Shown here in pieces: positions 8,838 to 16,388 of a DNA stretch of 64,000 bases; position 1 is the first letter of the stretch; the number at the start of each line of letters is the position of its first letter. The stretch is from Bacteroidales bacterium. Lineage in GTDB: Bacteria > Bacteroidota > Bacteroidia > Bacteroidales > P3. The notes under the pieces were generated by a model that was given only the letters and a program-made list of their open reading frames with translations, searched no databases and was not told where the DNA came from. Made by a program: the position numbers and the translations under genes. Where the stretch lies: the NCBI GenBank assembly GCA_017455205.1, contig JAFTBM010000045.1, positions 1-64,000 of the forward strand. The letters run 5' to 3'.

Positions 8838-10016
8838 CTACCAGTCGATTTCGATGATGTAGATAAAGTTGCGGAGCTGCTTCACTTTCTGCGGGAGGGT
8901 GAGGTCGGCGAGGCTGCCGCTGGTGGGGAGGGCGATGCCATCGGCTGATTGGGCGAGGGTTTGCAGGTAGGGGGTTTTGACGGCGTAGGTGGCACTTTCG
9001 AGCAGGCGGGCGTTGACCACGCCGACCACGTCGCCGCTGGCGTTGAAGAGTGGGCCGCCGCTGTTGCCTGGGTAGACAGCCACCGAGAGCTGGTAGCTGG
9101 AGGCATCGCCTTGGAAACCGGTGCGCGAGCTGATGATGCCGTTGGTGAGCTTGATTTCGTCGCCCATGACGGCGTTGAGGGGGTAGCCGAGGGTGAAGAC
9201 CTCTTCGCCCACGTCGGAGAGTGAGGATGCGATGCTGTAGGGTAGCTGACCGAGGGTGGTGAAGTCGGGGTCGCTGATTTTGATGATGGCGAGGTCGTTG
9301 TTCTTGTCGTTGATGATGACGCGGGCTGAATAGGTGCGGGAGAAGTCGCCGCCGATGCCGCGGATGCGGATGGCAGTGGCGTCGGAGACGACATGGTAGC
9401 AGGTGGCGAGGTGGCCTTGCGGGGTGAGGGCGAAGCAGGTGCCAGTGGCCTCGACGGTGAATTGGCCTTGGCGGCTGGTGCCTTCCTCTGGTGCGCTGCC
9501 GCTACCTGGGCGGTCGGGCATGGATCCGCTGCGCGAGCTTCGGTCGCCCTTCGAGCGTCGGGCGATGCCTTTGGGGTTGTTGATATGCACTCCGTTCCAG
9601 GCCCAGCCAGTGCCGGCGGAGGTGTGTTCGACGATGTTGATGGTGGTGATGCCAGGTTCGAGGCGAGGGAAGACCATGAAGAGGACGTAGCGGCGGTCGG
9701 CGGTGGTGGAGTAGCGCTCGTCGAGTTCGAGCTCTTTGGGTTCACCATCGTTGTAGACGCCCCAGGAGATGACGCGCTTCGAGGTGCCGTCAGCAAGGGC
9801 GGACAGGCGGGTGTTGGAGGAGAGTGAGACCCAGCAGTCGTCGCAGCGGCGGGGGGTGATGTACTCGATGAGGACGTAGGTATACTCATCGTCGAGGGCG
9901 ATGCGGGTGATGGTGGCCGAGCGCGAGCCGCGGTCGACGGTGGGATTGTCGGTGGTGATTTGTGCCTGGAGCGAGGCTGTAGCCATCAGGAGGGCGAGGA
10001 AAAGGTATTTTTTCAT
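8838..10016 (-). CDS. Secreted trypsin-like (S1) serine protease
   Basis: A 392-residue protein with a signal peptide (MKKYLFLALLMATASLQAQ). Residues about 20-135 form a beta-rich N-terminal domain with a CDDC motif. A low-complexity Ser/Arg/Gly linker follows (about 150-180). Then comes a chymotrypsin/DegP-type protease domain with the triad visible: His in ATCYHVVS, Asp in NNDLAIIK and Ser in PGNSGGPLF. No PDZ domain follows, so it is smaller than DegP. It is the last gene of an operon with a short-repeat protein (15 bp upstream) and a TPR protein. Exported to periplasm or surface; substrate unknown. The shared operon suggests the three act together in the envelope. Confidence 0.85.
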   Translation of the reverse strand: MKKYLFLALLMATASLQAQITTDNPTVDRGSRSATITRIALDDEYTYVLIEYITPRRCDDCWVSLSSNTRLSALADGTSKRVISWGVYNDGEPKELELDERYSTTADRRYVLFMVFPRLEPGITTINIVEHTSAGTGWAWNGVHINNPKGIARRSKGDRSSRSGSMPDRPGSGSAPEEGTSRQGQFTVEATGTCFALTPQGHLATCYHVVSDATAIRIRGIGGDFSRTYSARVIINDKNNDLAIIKISDPDFTTLGQLPYSIASSLSDVGEEVFTLGYPLNAVMGDEIKLTNGIISSRTGFQGDASSYQLSVAVYPGNSGGPLFNASGDVVGVVNARLLESATYAVKTPYLQTLAQSADGIALPTSGSLADLTLPQKVKQLRNFIYIIEIDW

Positions 10017-10031
10017 GGGGCTGGAATGGGT

Positions 10032-10718
10032 TTACATGTGATAATCGTAGTTGCCGTCGATGTCGGCAAAGAACCAGGAGGTGCAGGCGATTTTGAGGCG
10101 GTAGACATCGAGGCGGGTTTCTTTCAAGGCGCGGCGGAGGGTGGGAGGGATGTCGCCCAGCACCTTATAGCCTTCGGCGTAGACGGCCACGCAGGCATCG
10201 TCGGTGAGGCAGGCCGACCAAAGTTTACCCTTGTCGAGGCCGTCCTTGAGCCATGCTTGGAGGTCGGTGTCGGAGGCGGAGAAATAGTTTTTGGTGATAA
10301 CTATCCAGTCGCCGGCATCGTTGAAGGTGACGGAGTAGATCACCTCGTCGTTGTCGTTGTATTCGCGGAGCTTGCGTTCGAGGCTGTAGGGGATGTCGTT
10401 CCAGCGGATGCCGTTGTTGCCGTAGAGGATAATCCAGCGGCCTTGTTCGGTTATCTGCACATCGTCGATATAGGAGCCATCTTCGTTGAGCTCGTGGAGG
10501 GCTTGGGTGAGGCTTTGTGGGCAGCCTTTGGAGGCGTAGCCGTTTTTGCCGTAGAGCATAAGGTCGCCACCGTAGCAGGTGATGGCCACGTTGCGGCACT
10601 GGCCTTGCTGGCGGATATTCTGCCTAATCCACTCGCGGCTGCTTTGTGCACAGAGCGTGGAGACAGAACCGAGCAGGAGTGCGGCGGAGAGGAGGATGCG
10701 GATGAAGGTGCGGTTCAT
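10032..10718 (-). CDS. Secreted protein built of about 43-residue repeats, function unknown
   Basis: A 228-residue protein with a signal peptide (MNRTFIRILLSAALLLGS, cleavage near LCAQ). The frame is open for 95 further codons upstream, but that part overlaps the TPR gene and is not protein-like; the start at 10718 follows the TPR stop by 7 bp. The mature part has about four copies of a unit in which a beta-hairpin (for example DAGDWIVITKNYFSASDTD, WIILYGNNGIRWNDIP, CVAVYAEGYKVLGDIP) is followed by an amphipathic helix (LERKLREYNDND, LQAWLKDGLDKG, LRRALKETRLD). This looks like a propeller- or solenoid-type repeat. I recognise no named family. It sits between a TPR protein and a serine protease in one operon, so a binding or adaptor role is an inference. 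Confidence 0.75.
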   Translation of the reverse strand: MNRTFIRILLSAALLLGSVSTLCAQSSREWIRQNIRQQGQCRNVAITCYGGDLMLYGKNGYASKGCPQSLTQALHELNEDGSYIDDVQITEQGRWIILYGNNGIRWNDIPYSLERKLREYNDNDEVIYSVTFNDAGDWIVITKNYFSASDTDLQAWLKDGLDKGKLWSACLTDDACVAVYAEGYKVLGDIPPTLRRALKETRLDVYRLKIACTSWFFADIDGNYDYHM

Positions 10719-10725
10719 AGCGAGG

Positions 10726-12471
10726 TTAATTATGGGGGGCAAGCGAGCGGAGGACATCGTTGAAGGAGCCAGATGGGGCGGTGGGGAGCGGTGGGAGGAC
10801 TTCTTCGGGGAAGGGTTGGGGCTTGTAGGTCTCGAGGATGCGGCGGTAGGCATCGGTGTCGCGGAGAGAGTCGAGGTCGGTGTCGAATTGCATATGGTCG
10901 TAGTCGCGGTTGCCGTAGATGAAGCTCTTTTCGAGGTATTGCAGGGCTTCGTAGGTGCGACCCATAAGTGCGTAGATGCAGGCGGCCTCGTAGTAGGCTG
11001 CACCCTTGTCGTCGTCGGCTTCCATGTAGCGGTTGAGGAAGTCGAGGGCCTTGTCGGTTTCGCCTAGGGCGAGGTAGGCATACATGGCGCAGGAGCCACT
11101 TTGGGGGACGGAGTCGAGGGCGATGGCCTTGCGGTAGTCGGCCTCGGCCAGGGAGCGCTTGCCCACGGCGAGGTACATATCGCCACGTGCCTTATAGGCA
11201 TGGGCATAGTCGCCAACAAGCTCAATGGAGGCAGAGTAGTCATCAATGGCATCATCGTAGCGATGGAGGATTTTGTTGTAGAAGCCGCGGCTGTAGTAGT
11301 ACCAGGCATCGGTGGGATCCAGACGGATGGCCTGCGTGATGTAGAGGACGGCGCTGTCGGGCTGGCCAGAGTAGTATTTTGCCGATGAGATGGTCAGGTA
11401 GGCAGCATCAGAGCTGTCGTAGATGGCGATGGCACGCCGGGCGTAGGCTATGGCGGCATCGTAGTTGCCCATGTGGAGAAATGCGCGGGCGGCTGCATTG
11501 GCGGTGTAGGAGTATTGGGGTTCGATGGCGTAGGCTTTTTTGAAGTAGTCGGCGGCCTTGTCGTAGTTTTTCTCCACATCGCTATAGAGGAGGCCGATGT
11601 AGTAGGGCCACGAGCCGTCATTGGGCTGCTTGTTGGCTTGGATTTGGTAGCGGGCGAGGAGGGTTTGGAAAGCAGCCTTGCCGATGGCGTGGTTGTAGTA
11701 GTGGGTGTAGGGATACTTTACACCTCTATCGATGATTGAAATCAGGAGGTCGGCAGCATCGGCATAGCGGCGATGCTTCAGGTAGATGGAGAAGAGATAG
11801 GTGTAGTTGGATTGGGCTGTTGAGCCTGCGGCGATGGCCTTTTGAAGCCACTGCTCGGCCTTGGCCTCATCGCGCCGGAGGTAAGCGACTGACCCCATAG
11901 TGGTAAGTCCTTGCAGACTGGAAGCGTTGAGGTTGAGAAGCTTCTGCGCATCCTGCTCTGCCAATTTGAGGTGTTTTTCCCCTGCTTTCGACTTCGGGAG
12001 GCGCATGTTAATGCTGTCGAAAGCATCGGCATCCTTGATGGCCGTGAAAGCCAGTGCGATGTATAATTGAGTCCGCCAATCATAGCCGCGTTCCTCATCG
12101 GGTGCATATTTGATGACGTTGGAGAAATCGTTGAGGGCTTGTTCGTACTCTTCATTGAAGTAGTGGACAAGACCCCTTTGCTGGTAGACCCAAGAGATGT
12201 TGTGGCGGCTTGAGCTGCGGCTTAGGACGATGTCGCCCGCACGGAACTGCTCATCGAAATCCCCCAGATTGAAGCACGCGATGGAGAGCAGGTAGGCAGC
12301 CTCGGCATTCTTGGGGTGCTGCTTCAAATAGCCTTGCAGGTAGGATTTGGTTTCGGCATAACGCTCATTTTGCAGGGCTTCACGTGCCCCATCGAGGGAG
12401 GTAATTTGTTGCGCCTGTAGCACCCAGCCTGCTGCAAAAGCCAGCAGGAAAAGCATCGCTTTCCTCATCAT
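10726..12471 (-). CDS. Exported TPR-repeat protein
   Basis: A 581-residue protein with a signal peptide (MMRKAMLFLLAFAAGWVLQAQ). It is followed by about ten tetratricopeptide repeats, seen as periodic helix pairs such as AEAAYLLSIACFNLGDFDE, WVYQQRGLVHYFNEEYEQAL, DAAYLTISSAKYYSGQPD, AWYYYSRGFYNKILHRYDD and AHAYKARGDMYLAVGKRS. TPR proteins are protein-protein scaffolds; no enzymatic domain is present. A Pro-rich tail ends the protein. It heads an operon with the short-repeat protein and the trypsin-like protease, with gaps of 7 and 15 bp. No TAnnTTTG promoter was found in the 148 bp upstream, which hold nothing else recognisable. Confidence 0.85.
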   Translation of the reverse strand: MMRKAMLFLLAFAAGWVLQAQQITSLDGAREALQNERYAETKSYLQGYLKQHPKNAEAAYLLSIACFNLGDFDEQFRAGDIVLSRSSSRHNISWVYQQRGLVHYFNEEYEQALNDFSNVIKYAPDEERGYDWRTQLYIALAFTAIKDADAFDSINMRLPKSKAGEKHLKLAEQDAQKLLNLNASSLQGLTTMGSVAYLRRDEAKAEQWLQKAIAAGSTAQSNYTYLFSIYLKHRRYADAADLLISIIDRGVKYPYTHYYNHAIGKAAFQTLLARYQIQANKQPNDGSWPYYIGLLYSDVEKNYDKAADYFKKAYAIEPQYSYTANAAARAFLHMGNYDAAIAYARRAIAIYDSSDAAYLTISSAKYYSGQPDSAVLYITQAIRLDPTDAWYYYSRGFYNKILHRYDDAIDDYSASIELVGDYAHAYKARGDMYLAVGKRSLAEADYRKAIALDSVPQSGSCAMYAYLALGETDKALDFLNRYMEADDDKGAAYYEAACIYALMGRTYEALQYLEKSFIYGNRDYDHMQFDTDLDSLRDTDAYRRILETYKPQPFPEEVLPPLPTAPSGSFNDVLRSLAPHN

Positions 12472-12619
12472 CTTTGGTTGTTTCGTTTGGGGTTTCAGTA
12501 TTTCTTTGTCGGTTTATTCCTTTACGGATATGTTCCTTCGCACGGGTGACCACTGCGAATGATGCACCCGCAGCGTTATATAGGCAACTCGGCAACGTAA
12601 TCTATCATGCTGAGGCAAA

Positions 12620-13831
12620 TTATTTCAGGCCGAGCCGATGACCCATGCGCTCCTGCTTGGTCTTGAGGTAGCGCTCGTTGTAGCGGTTGGGCTGGATGAT
12701 GCAGGGGACGATTTCGGTTACCGTCAGGCCGTAGCCTTCGAGACCAGTACGCTTGACAGGGTTGTTGGTTATCAGGCGCATCTGGGTTACCTGCTGGTCG
12801 CGCAAGATTTGTGCACCGATGCCGTAGTCGCGCTCATCGGCCTTGAAGCCGAGCTTGAGGTTGGCCTCGACGGTGTCAAGCCCTTGCTCTTGCAGGTGGT
12901 AGGCTTTGAGCTTGTTCACCAAGCCGATGCCGCGTCCCTCCTGGCTCATATAGACGATGAGACCTTTGCCTTCGTGCTCTATCATCTCCATCGCCTTGTG
13001 CAGCTGGTCGCCACAGTCGCACTTGCAGGAGCCGAAGATGTCGCCAGTGGCGCAGCTGGAATGCACCCTGACGAGCACTGGCTCGCCAGGCTGCCAGTCG
13101 CCCTTGCGGAGTGCCATGTGGGTCGTGCCGTTGTCGAGCTGGGTGTAGGCAATCAGGCGGAAGTCGCCCCAGCGGGTGGGGAGGAAGACCTCCTCTTCGC
13201 GGCGGATGAGGGTCTCGTGAGCGATGCGGTAGGCTATGAGGTCTTTGATGGTGATAATCTTCAAGCCGTATTTGTGTGCTACCTCCTGCAACTGGGGCAT
13301 GCGTGCCATGGTGCCGTCGTCGTTGATGATTTCAATCAAGGCGGCAGCGGGTTGGAGCTCCGAGAGGCGTGCGAGGTCGATAGCGGCCTCGGTGTGGCCT
13401 GCCCTGACCAGCACACCGCCGTTGCGGGCGCGGAGGGGATTGACATGGCCAGGCCTGCCGAGGTCGGAGGGCTTGGTGGCGGGGTTGGCCAAGGCACGGA
13501 TGGTCGAGGCACGGTCGTGCATAGAGACGCCCGTGGTGCAGCCATCGCCGAGGTTGTCCACCGTGACGGTGAAGGGGGTGCCGAGGAGCGAGGTATTGTC
13601 GTGCACCTGCATATCAAGGTTCAGCTCATGGCAGCGCTGCTCGGTGATAGGTGCACAGAGTACACCGCGGCCGTTTTTGAGCATGAAATTGACATGTTCG
13701 GGCGTAATTTTCTCGGCGGCGATGATGAAGTCGCCCTCATTCTCGCGATCCTCATCGTCCACCACTATCACAAAACGTCCCTGCCGAAAGTCGCTGACGG
13801 CCTCCTCTATAGTGTTAATTTTGAAATCCAT
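12620..13831 (-). CDS. ribBA: Bifunctional DHBP synthase / GTP cyclohydrolase II (riboflavin)
   Basis: A 403-residue protein making the two precursors of riboflavin: 3,4-dihydroxy-2-butanone 4-phosphate from ribulose 5-phosphate, and the pyrimidine from GTP. The N-terminal half carries the RibB acidic motif [10 protein letters not shown] and [11 protein letters not shown]. The C-terminal half carries the RibA zinc cysteines in [19 protein letters not shown] and the GRGIGL loop. The frame is open 27 codons further upstream, but the promoter -7 box (13862-13869) lies inside that extension, so ATG 13831 is chosen. The leader of about 25 nt is too short for an FMN riboswitch. ribD lies 28 kb away, so riboflavin genes are dispersed. 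Divergent from dapB. Confidence 0.95.
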   Translation of the reverse strand: MDFKINTIEEAVSDFRQGRFVIVVDDEDRENEGDFIIAAEKITPEHVNFMLKNGRGVLCAPITEQRCHELNLDMQVHDNTSLLGTPFTVTVDNLGDGCTTGVSMHDRASTIRALANPATKPSDLGRPGHVNPLRARNGGVLVRAGHTEAAIDLARLSELQPAAALIEIINDDGTMARMPQLQEVAHKYGLKIITIKDLIAYRIAHETLIRREEEVFLPTRWGDFRLIAYTQLDNGTTHMALRKGDWQPGEPVLVRVHSSCATGDIFGSCKCDCGDQLHKAMEMIEHEGKGLIVYMSQEGRGIGLVNKLKAYHLQEQGLDTVEANLKLGFKADERDYGIGAQILRDQQVTQMRLITNNPVKRTGLEGYGLTVTEIVPCIIQPNRYNERYLKTKQERMGHRLGLK

Positions 13832-13861
13832 AATTCCTACAGCAATTATCGTGAACAGATG

Positions 13862-13869
13862 CAAATATA
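13862..13869 (-). promoter_or_regulatory. Bacteroidetes -7 box (TATATTTG) for ribBA
   Basis: The minus strand reads TATATTTG at 13869-13862, 31 nt upstream of the ribBA start. It lies back-to-back with the dapB promoter in a 98-bp divergent region. Confidence 0.65.
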
Positions 13870-13889
13870 CAAAATAAAAAAACAATTTG

Positions 13890-13897
13890 TATCTTTG
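13890..13897 (+). promoter_or_regulatory. Bacteroidetes -7 box (TATCTTTG) for dapB
   Basis: TATCTTTG at 13890-13897 matches TAnnTTTG and lies 32 nt before the dapB ATG. It probably also drives the downstream transporter genes. Confidence 0.65.
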
Positions 13898-13929
13898 CAA
13901 CACTATACTCACTCATACCTGCATAGTTT

Positions 13930-14619
13930 ATGAACATTGCATTGATAGGCTACGGCAAGATGGGGCACGCCGTGGAGGCCATTGCCCTCGAGCGCGGGCA
14001 CTGCATCGCCTGCACCTTCGACAGCGCACCCGACCTTGCCGCGCACCGCGACCTGCTCGCCCAAGCCGACCTCGCCATCGAGTTCACCCAGCCAACCGAA
14101 GCTCCCGCCAACCTGCAGCTCTGCCTCGACATGGGTATCCCCACCGTCTGCGGCACCACAGGCTGGTACGCCACCCACTACGAGGCCATCGCCACCCTCT
14201 GCCGACAGCGAGGCGGACGCTTGCTGACCGCCACCAACTTTAGCCTCGGAATGAACATCATGTTCGCCCTCAACGAGCACTTGGCTACACTCATGGCTGG
14301 CCGCACCACCTACAAGGCTTCCATCACCGAAACCCATCATATCCATAAACTCGATGCACCCAGCGGCACCGCTCTCACCTTGCAAGAGCAGATACACTCC
14401 TACGGCAACCGTGATGCCAGTGAGATTCCCATCCGCTCCATCCGTGAAGGTGAGGTGGCTGGCATCCACACCGTCAGCTACACCAGCCCCGAGGACACCC
14501 TCACCCTCACCCACCAGGCACACTCGCGCCGTGGACTCGCCCTCGGTGCCGTGGTGGCCGCCGAATGGCTATTCGAAGCTGCACCTGGCGTATACACCCT
14601 CCAAGACCTCCTCCGTTGA
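13930..14619 (+). CDS. dapB: 4-hydroxy-tetrahydrodipicolinate reductase
   Basis: A 229-residue enzyme of the lysine and meso-diaminopimelate pathway, reducing the DapA product with NAD(P)H. The N-terminal Rossmann fold shows GYGKMG, and residues IEFTQP and CGTTGW line the cofactor site. The catalytic and substrate-binding segment reads ETHHIHKLDAPSGTA, with the His pair, the Lys and the SGT. Somewhat short compared with E. coli DapB but normal for Bacteroidota. Its stop TGA overlaps a possible TTG start of the following permease (TTGA), so the two may be translationally coupled, although their functions are unrelated. Confidence 0.95.
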   Translation: MNIALIGYGKMGHAVEAIALERGHCIACTFDSAPDLAAHRDLLAQADLAIEFTQPTEAPANLQLCLDMGIPTVCGTTGWYATHYEAIATLCRQRGGRLLTATNFSLGMNIMFALNEHLATLMAGRTTYKASITETHHIHKLDAPSGTALTLQEQIHSYGNRDASEIPIRSIREGEVAGIHTVSYTSPEDTLTLTHQAHSRRGLALGAVVAAEWLFEAAPGVYTLQDLLR

Positions 14620-15587
14620 CCGCTCCCCGCCATAAAGCCAACCCCTGGGTGCTGACCGCACTCGTCCTCACCCTCCTTGCTGCCATGGCGGGCAGTTGTA
14701 TGCTCGGGGCTGTCGATTTCAGCCTGCAGGATATTCTCCACTCGCCCATCTTCTGGCAACTGCGACTACCGCGGGTGCTGATGAGCGTGCTGGTGGGGGC
14801 AGTACTCTCGGCCTGCGGTGCTGCCTACCAAAGCATCTTCCGCAACCCCCTGACCGACCCCTACGTGCTGGGGGTCAGCAGTGGTGCATCGCTCGGGGCA
14901 ACGGTGGCCATCCTGATGGGGCTTGATGCCGTGCTGTGGGGTGTGGGAGGCATGGCCCTACTCTCGGCCCAGCTGACCGTCGCCGTCATCTATCGCATCG
15001 CCTCCATCGGCAACCGTATGCACACCACAACCCTCCTCCTCACTGGCGTCAGCTTGACGCTCCTCATCTCCGCCCTCATCTCCTTCCTCATGGTGCTCAA
15101 CCACGAGAAGATGGATGCCATCATCTTCTGGACTATGGGTAGCTTCGCTCATGCCTCCTGGCCCGACATCGTCATCCTCGCCCCCGTCGCCTTGGCGGGC
15201 ATAGCCGTCGTGATGTGGCACAGCCGCGACCTCAACCTCCTGCTCGTCGGTAGCGAGGAGGCGCAAAGCATGGGGGTGGAGGTAGAGCGAGTGAAACGCA
15301 CGCTACTCATAGCCACCACCCTGATGGTCGCCTTCGCCGTGAGTGCCTGTGGCGTGATCGGCTTCGTCGGACTTATCGTTCCCCATGCCGTACGCCTCGT
15401 GGCGGGAGCCGACAACCGTCGCCTCCTCCCCTACTCCATCCTCATCGGTGCCCTCTTCGTCCTCCTTTGCGACACCCTCGCCCGCTATCTCCTTCGCCCC
15501 AGCGAGCTTCCCGTCGGTAGCCTCACCTCTATCGTCGGTGCCCCATTGTTCATCTACCTCCTCTATAAGAATAAAAAAAGCTATTAA
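14616..15587 (+). CDS. FecCD/BtuC-type ABC importer permease
   Basis: A permease of about 323 residues with around ten membrane helices. Family signatures are LRLPRVLMSVLVGAVLSACG near the N-terminus, NPLTDPYVLGVSSGASLGA in the middle, and GFVGLIVPHAVRL..GADNRRLLP near the C-terminus. These are the FecCD family importers of ferric siderophores, heme or cobalamin; the substrate cannot be told from sequence. The start is ambiguous: TTG 14616 overlaps the dapB stop as TTGA and gives a normal N-terminus, while an ATG at 14565 would overlap dapB by 55 nt. The ATPase partner starts 5 bp downstream; no periplasmic binding protein or TonB receptor is in the window. Confidence 0.9.
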   Translation: MTAPRHKANPWVLTALVLTLLAAMAGSCMLGAVDFSLQDILHSPIFWQLRLPRVLMSVLVGAVLSACGAAYQSIFRNPLTDPYVLGVSSGASLGATVAILMGLDAVLWGVGGMALLSAQLTVAVIYRIASIGNRMHTTTLLLTGVSLTLLISALISFLMVLNHEKMDAIIFWTMGSFAHASWPDIVILAPVALAGIAVVMWHSRDLNLLLVGSEEAQSMGVEVERVKRTLLIATTLMVAFAVSACGVIGFVGLIVPHAVRLVAGADNRRLLPYSILIGALFVLLCDTLARYLLRPSELPVGSLTSIVGAPLFIYLLYKNKKSY

Positions 15588-15592
15588 CCCCC

Positions 15593-16339
15593 ATGATCAG
15601 CCTCCAGCACCTCACCTTCGCCTACGGCACGCGCACCATCCTCGATGGCATCGACGTTACCTTTGCATCCTCGCGACTGACCGCTATCATGGGAGCCAAC
15701 GGCTGCGGCAAGACCACCCTCCTGCGCCTCATCGGTGGCCTACTTACTCCCACCTCGGGACAAATCACTATCGGTGGCACACCAATCACCTCCTACTCCG
15801 CTCGCACCCTCGCCCAGCAAGTGGCCTTCGTCCGCCAACAGCAACCCACTGACCTCGACTTCTCTGCCTTCGAAATCGTGCTTATGGGGCGCAACCCCTA
15901 CCAACACCGCTTGCAGAACGAATCGCAACACGACTGGGACATCGTGGAATCCTGCATGAGGCAAACCTCCACCTGGCATCTCCGCTTCGCCCGCCCCTCG
16001 CAGATGAGCGGCGGAGAGCTGCAGCGCGTGATGATAGCCCGCGCCTTGGCACAGCAGACCCCCATCCTGCTGATGGACGAACCCGTCTCCAACCTCGACA
16101 TCGCCCATCAGATTGACATCATGCGCCTACTCCGCACCCTCAAAGCCGAGCGGACAATCCTTATCGCCATCCACGACCTCAACCTCGCCCTCCACACCTG
16201 CGACGACCTCCTCCTCCTCCACGGCGGCCGCGCACTCTACCACGGCGAAATTCGCTGCGGCCTCACCCCCGACCGTATCCGCATAGCCTACGGCATCGAA
16301 ACCACCGCCAACGATGGCCATATAGCCTTCGCCTATTGA
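15593..16339 (+). CDS. FecE/BtuD-type ABC importer ATPase
   Basis: A 248-residue ATP-binding subunit that powers the adjacent FecCD permease. Walker A is GANGCGKTT near residue 38, the signature MSGGELQRVMIARAL near residue 140, Walker B ILLMDEP near residue 163, and the switch histidine lies in IAIHDLN. The Q-loop region contains VAFVRQQ. Its position 5 bp after the permease and family membership point to iron-siderophore, heme or corrinoid import at the inner membrane. Confidence 0.92.
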   Translation: MISLQHLTFAYGTRTILDGIDVTFASSRLTAIMGANGCGKTTLLRLIGGLLTPTSGQITIGGTPITSYSARTLAQQVAFVRQQQPTDLDFSAFEIVLMGRNPYQHRLQNESQHDWDIVESCMRQTSTWHLRFARPSQMSGGELQRVMIARALAQQTPILLMDEPVSNLDIAHQIDIMRLLRTLKAERTILIAIHDLNLALHTCDDLLLLHGGRALYHGEIRCGLTPDRIRIAYGIETTANDGHIAFAY

Positions 16340-16388
16340 AAAATCAACAATCATCACAATAACAACCCCTAAAAAAACGCAACACACC

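Noticed and set aside
13832..13929. FMN riboswitch for ribBA
   Set aside because: The promoter leaves a leader of only about 25 nt, and ribD has almost none; there is no room for the aptamer.
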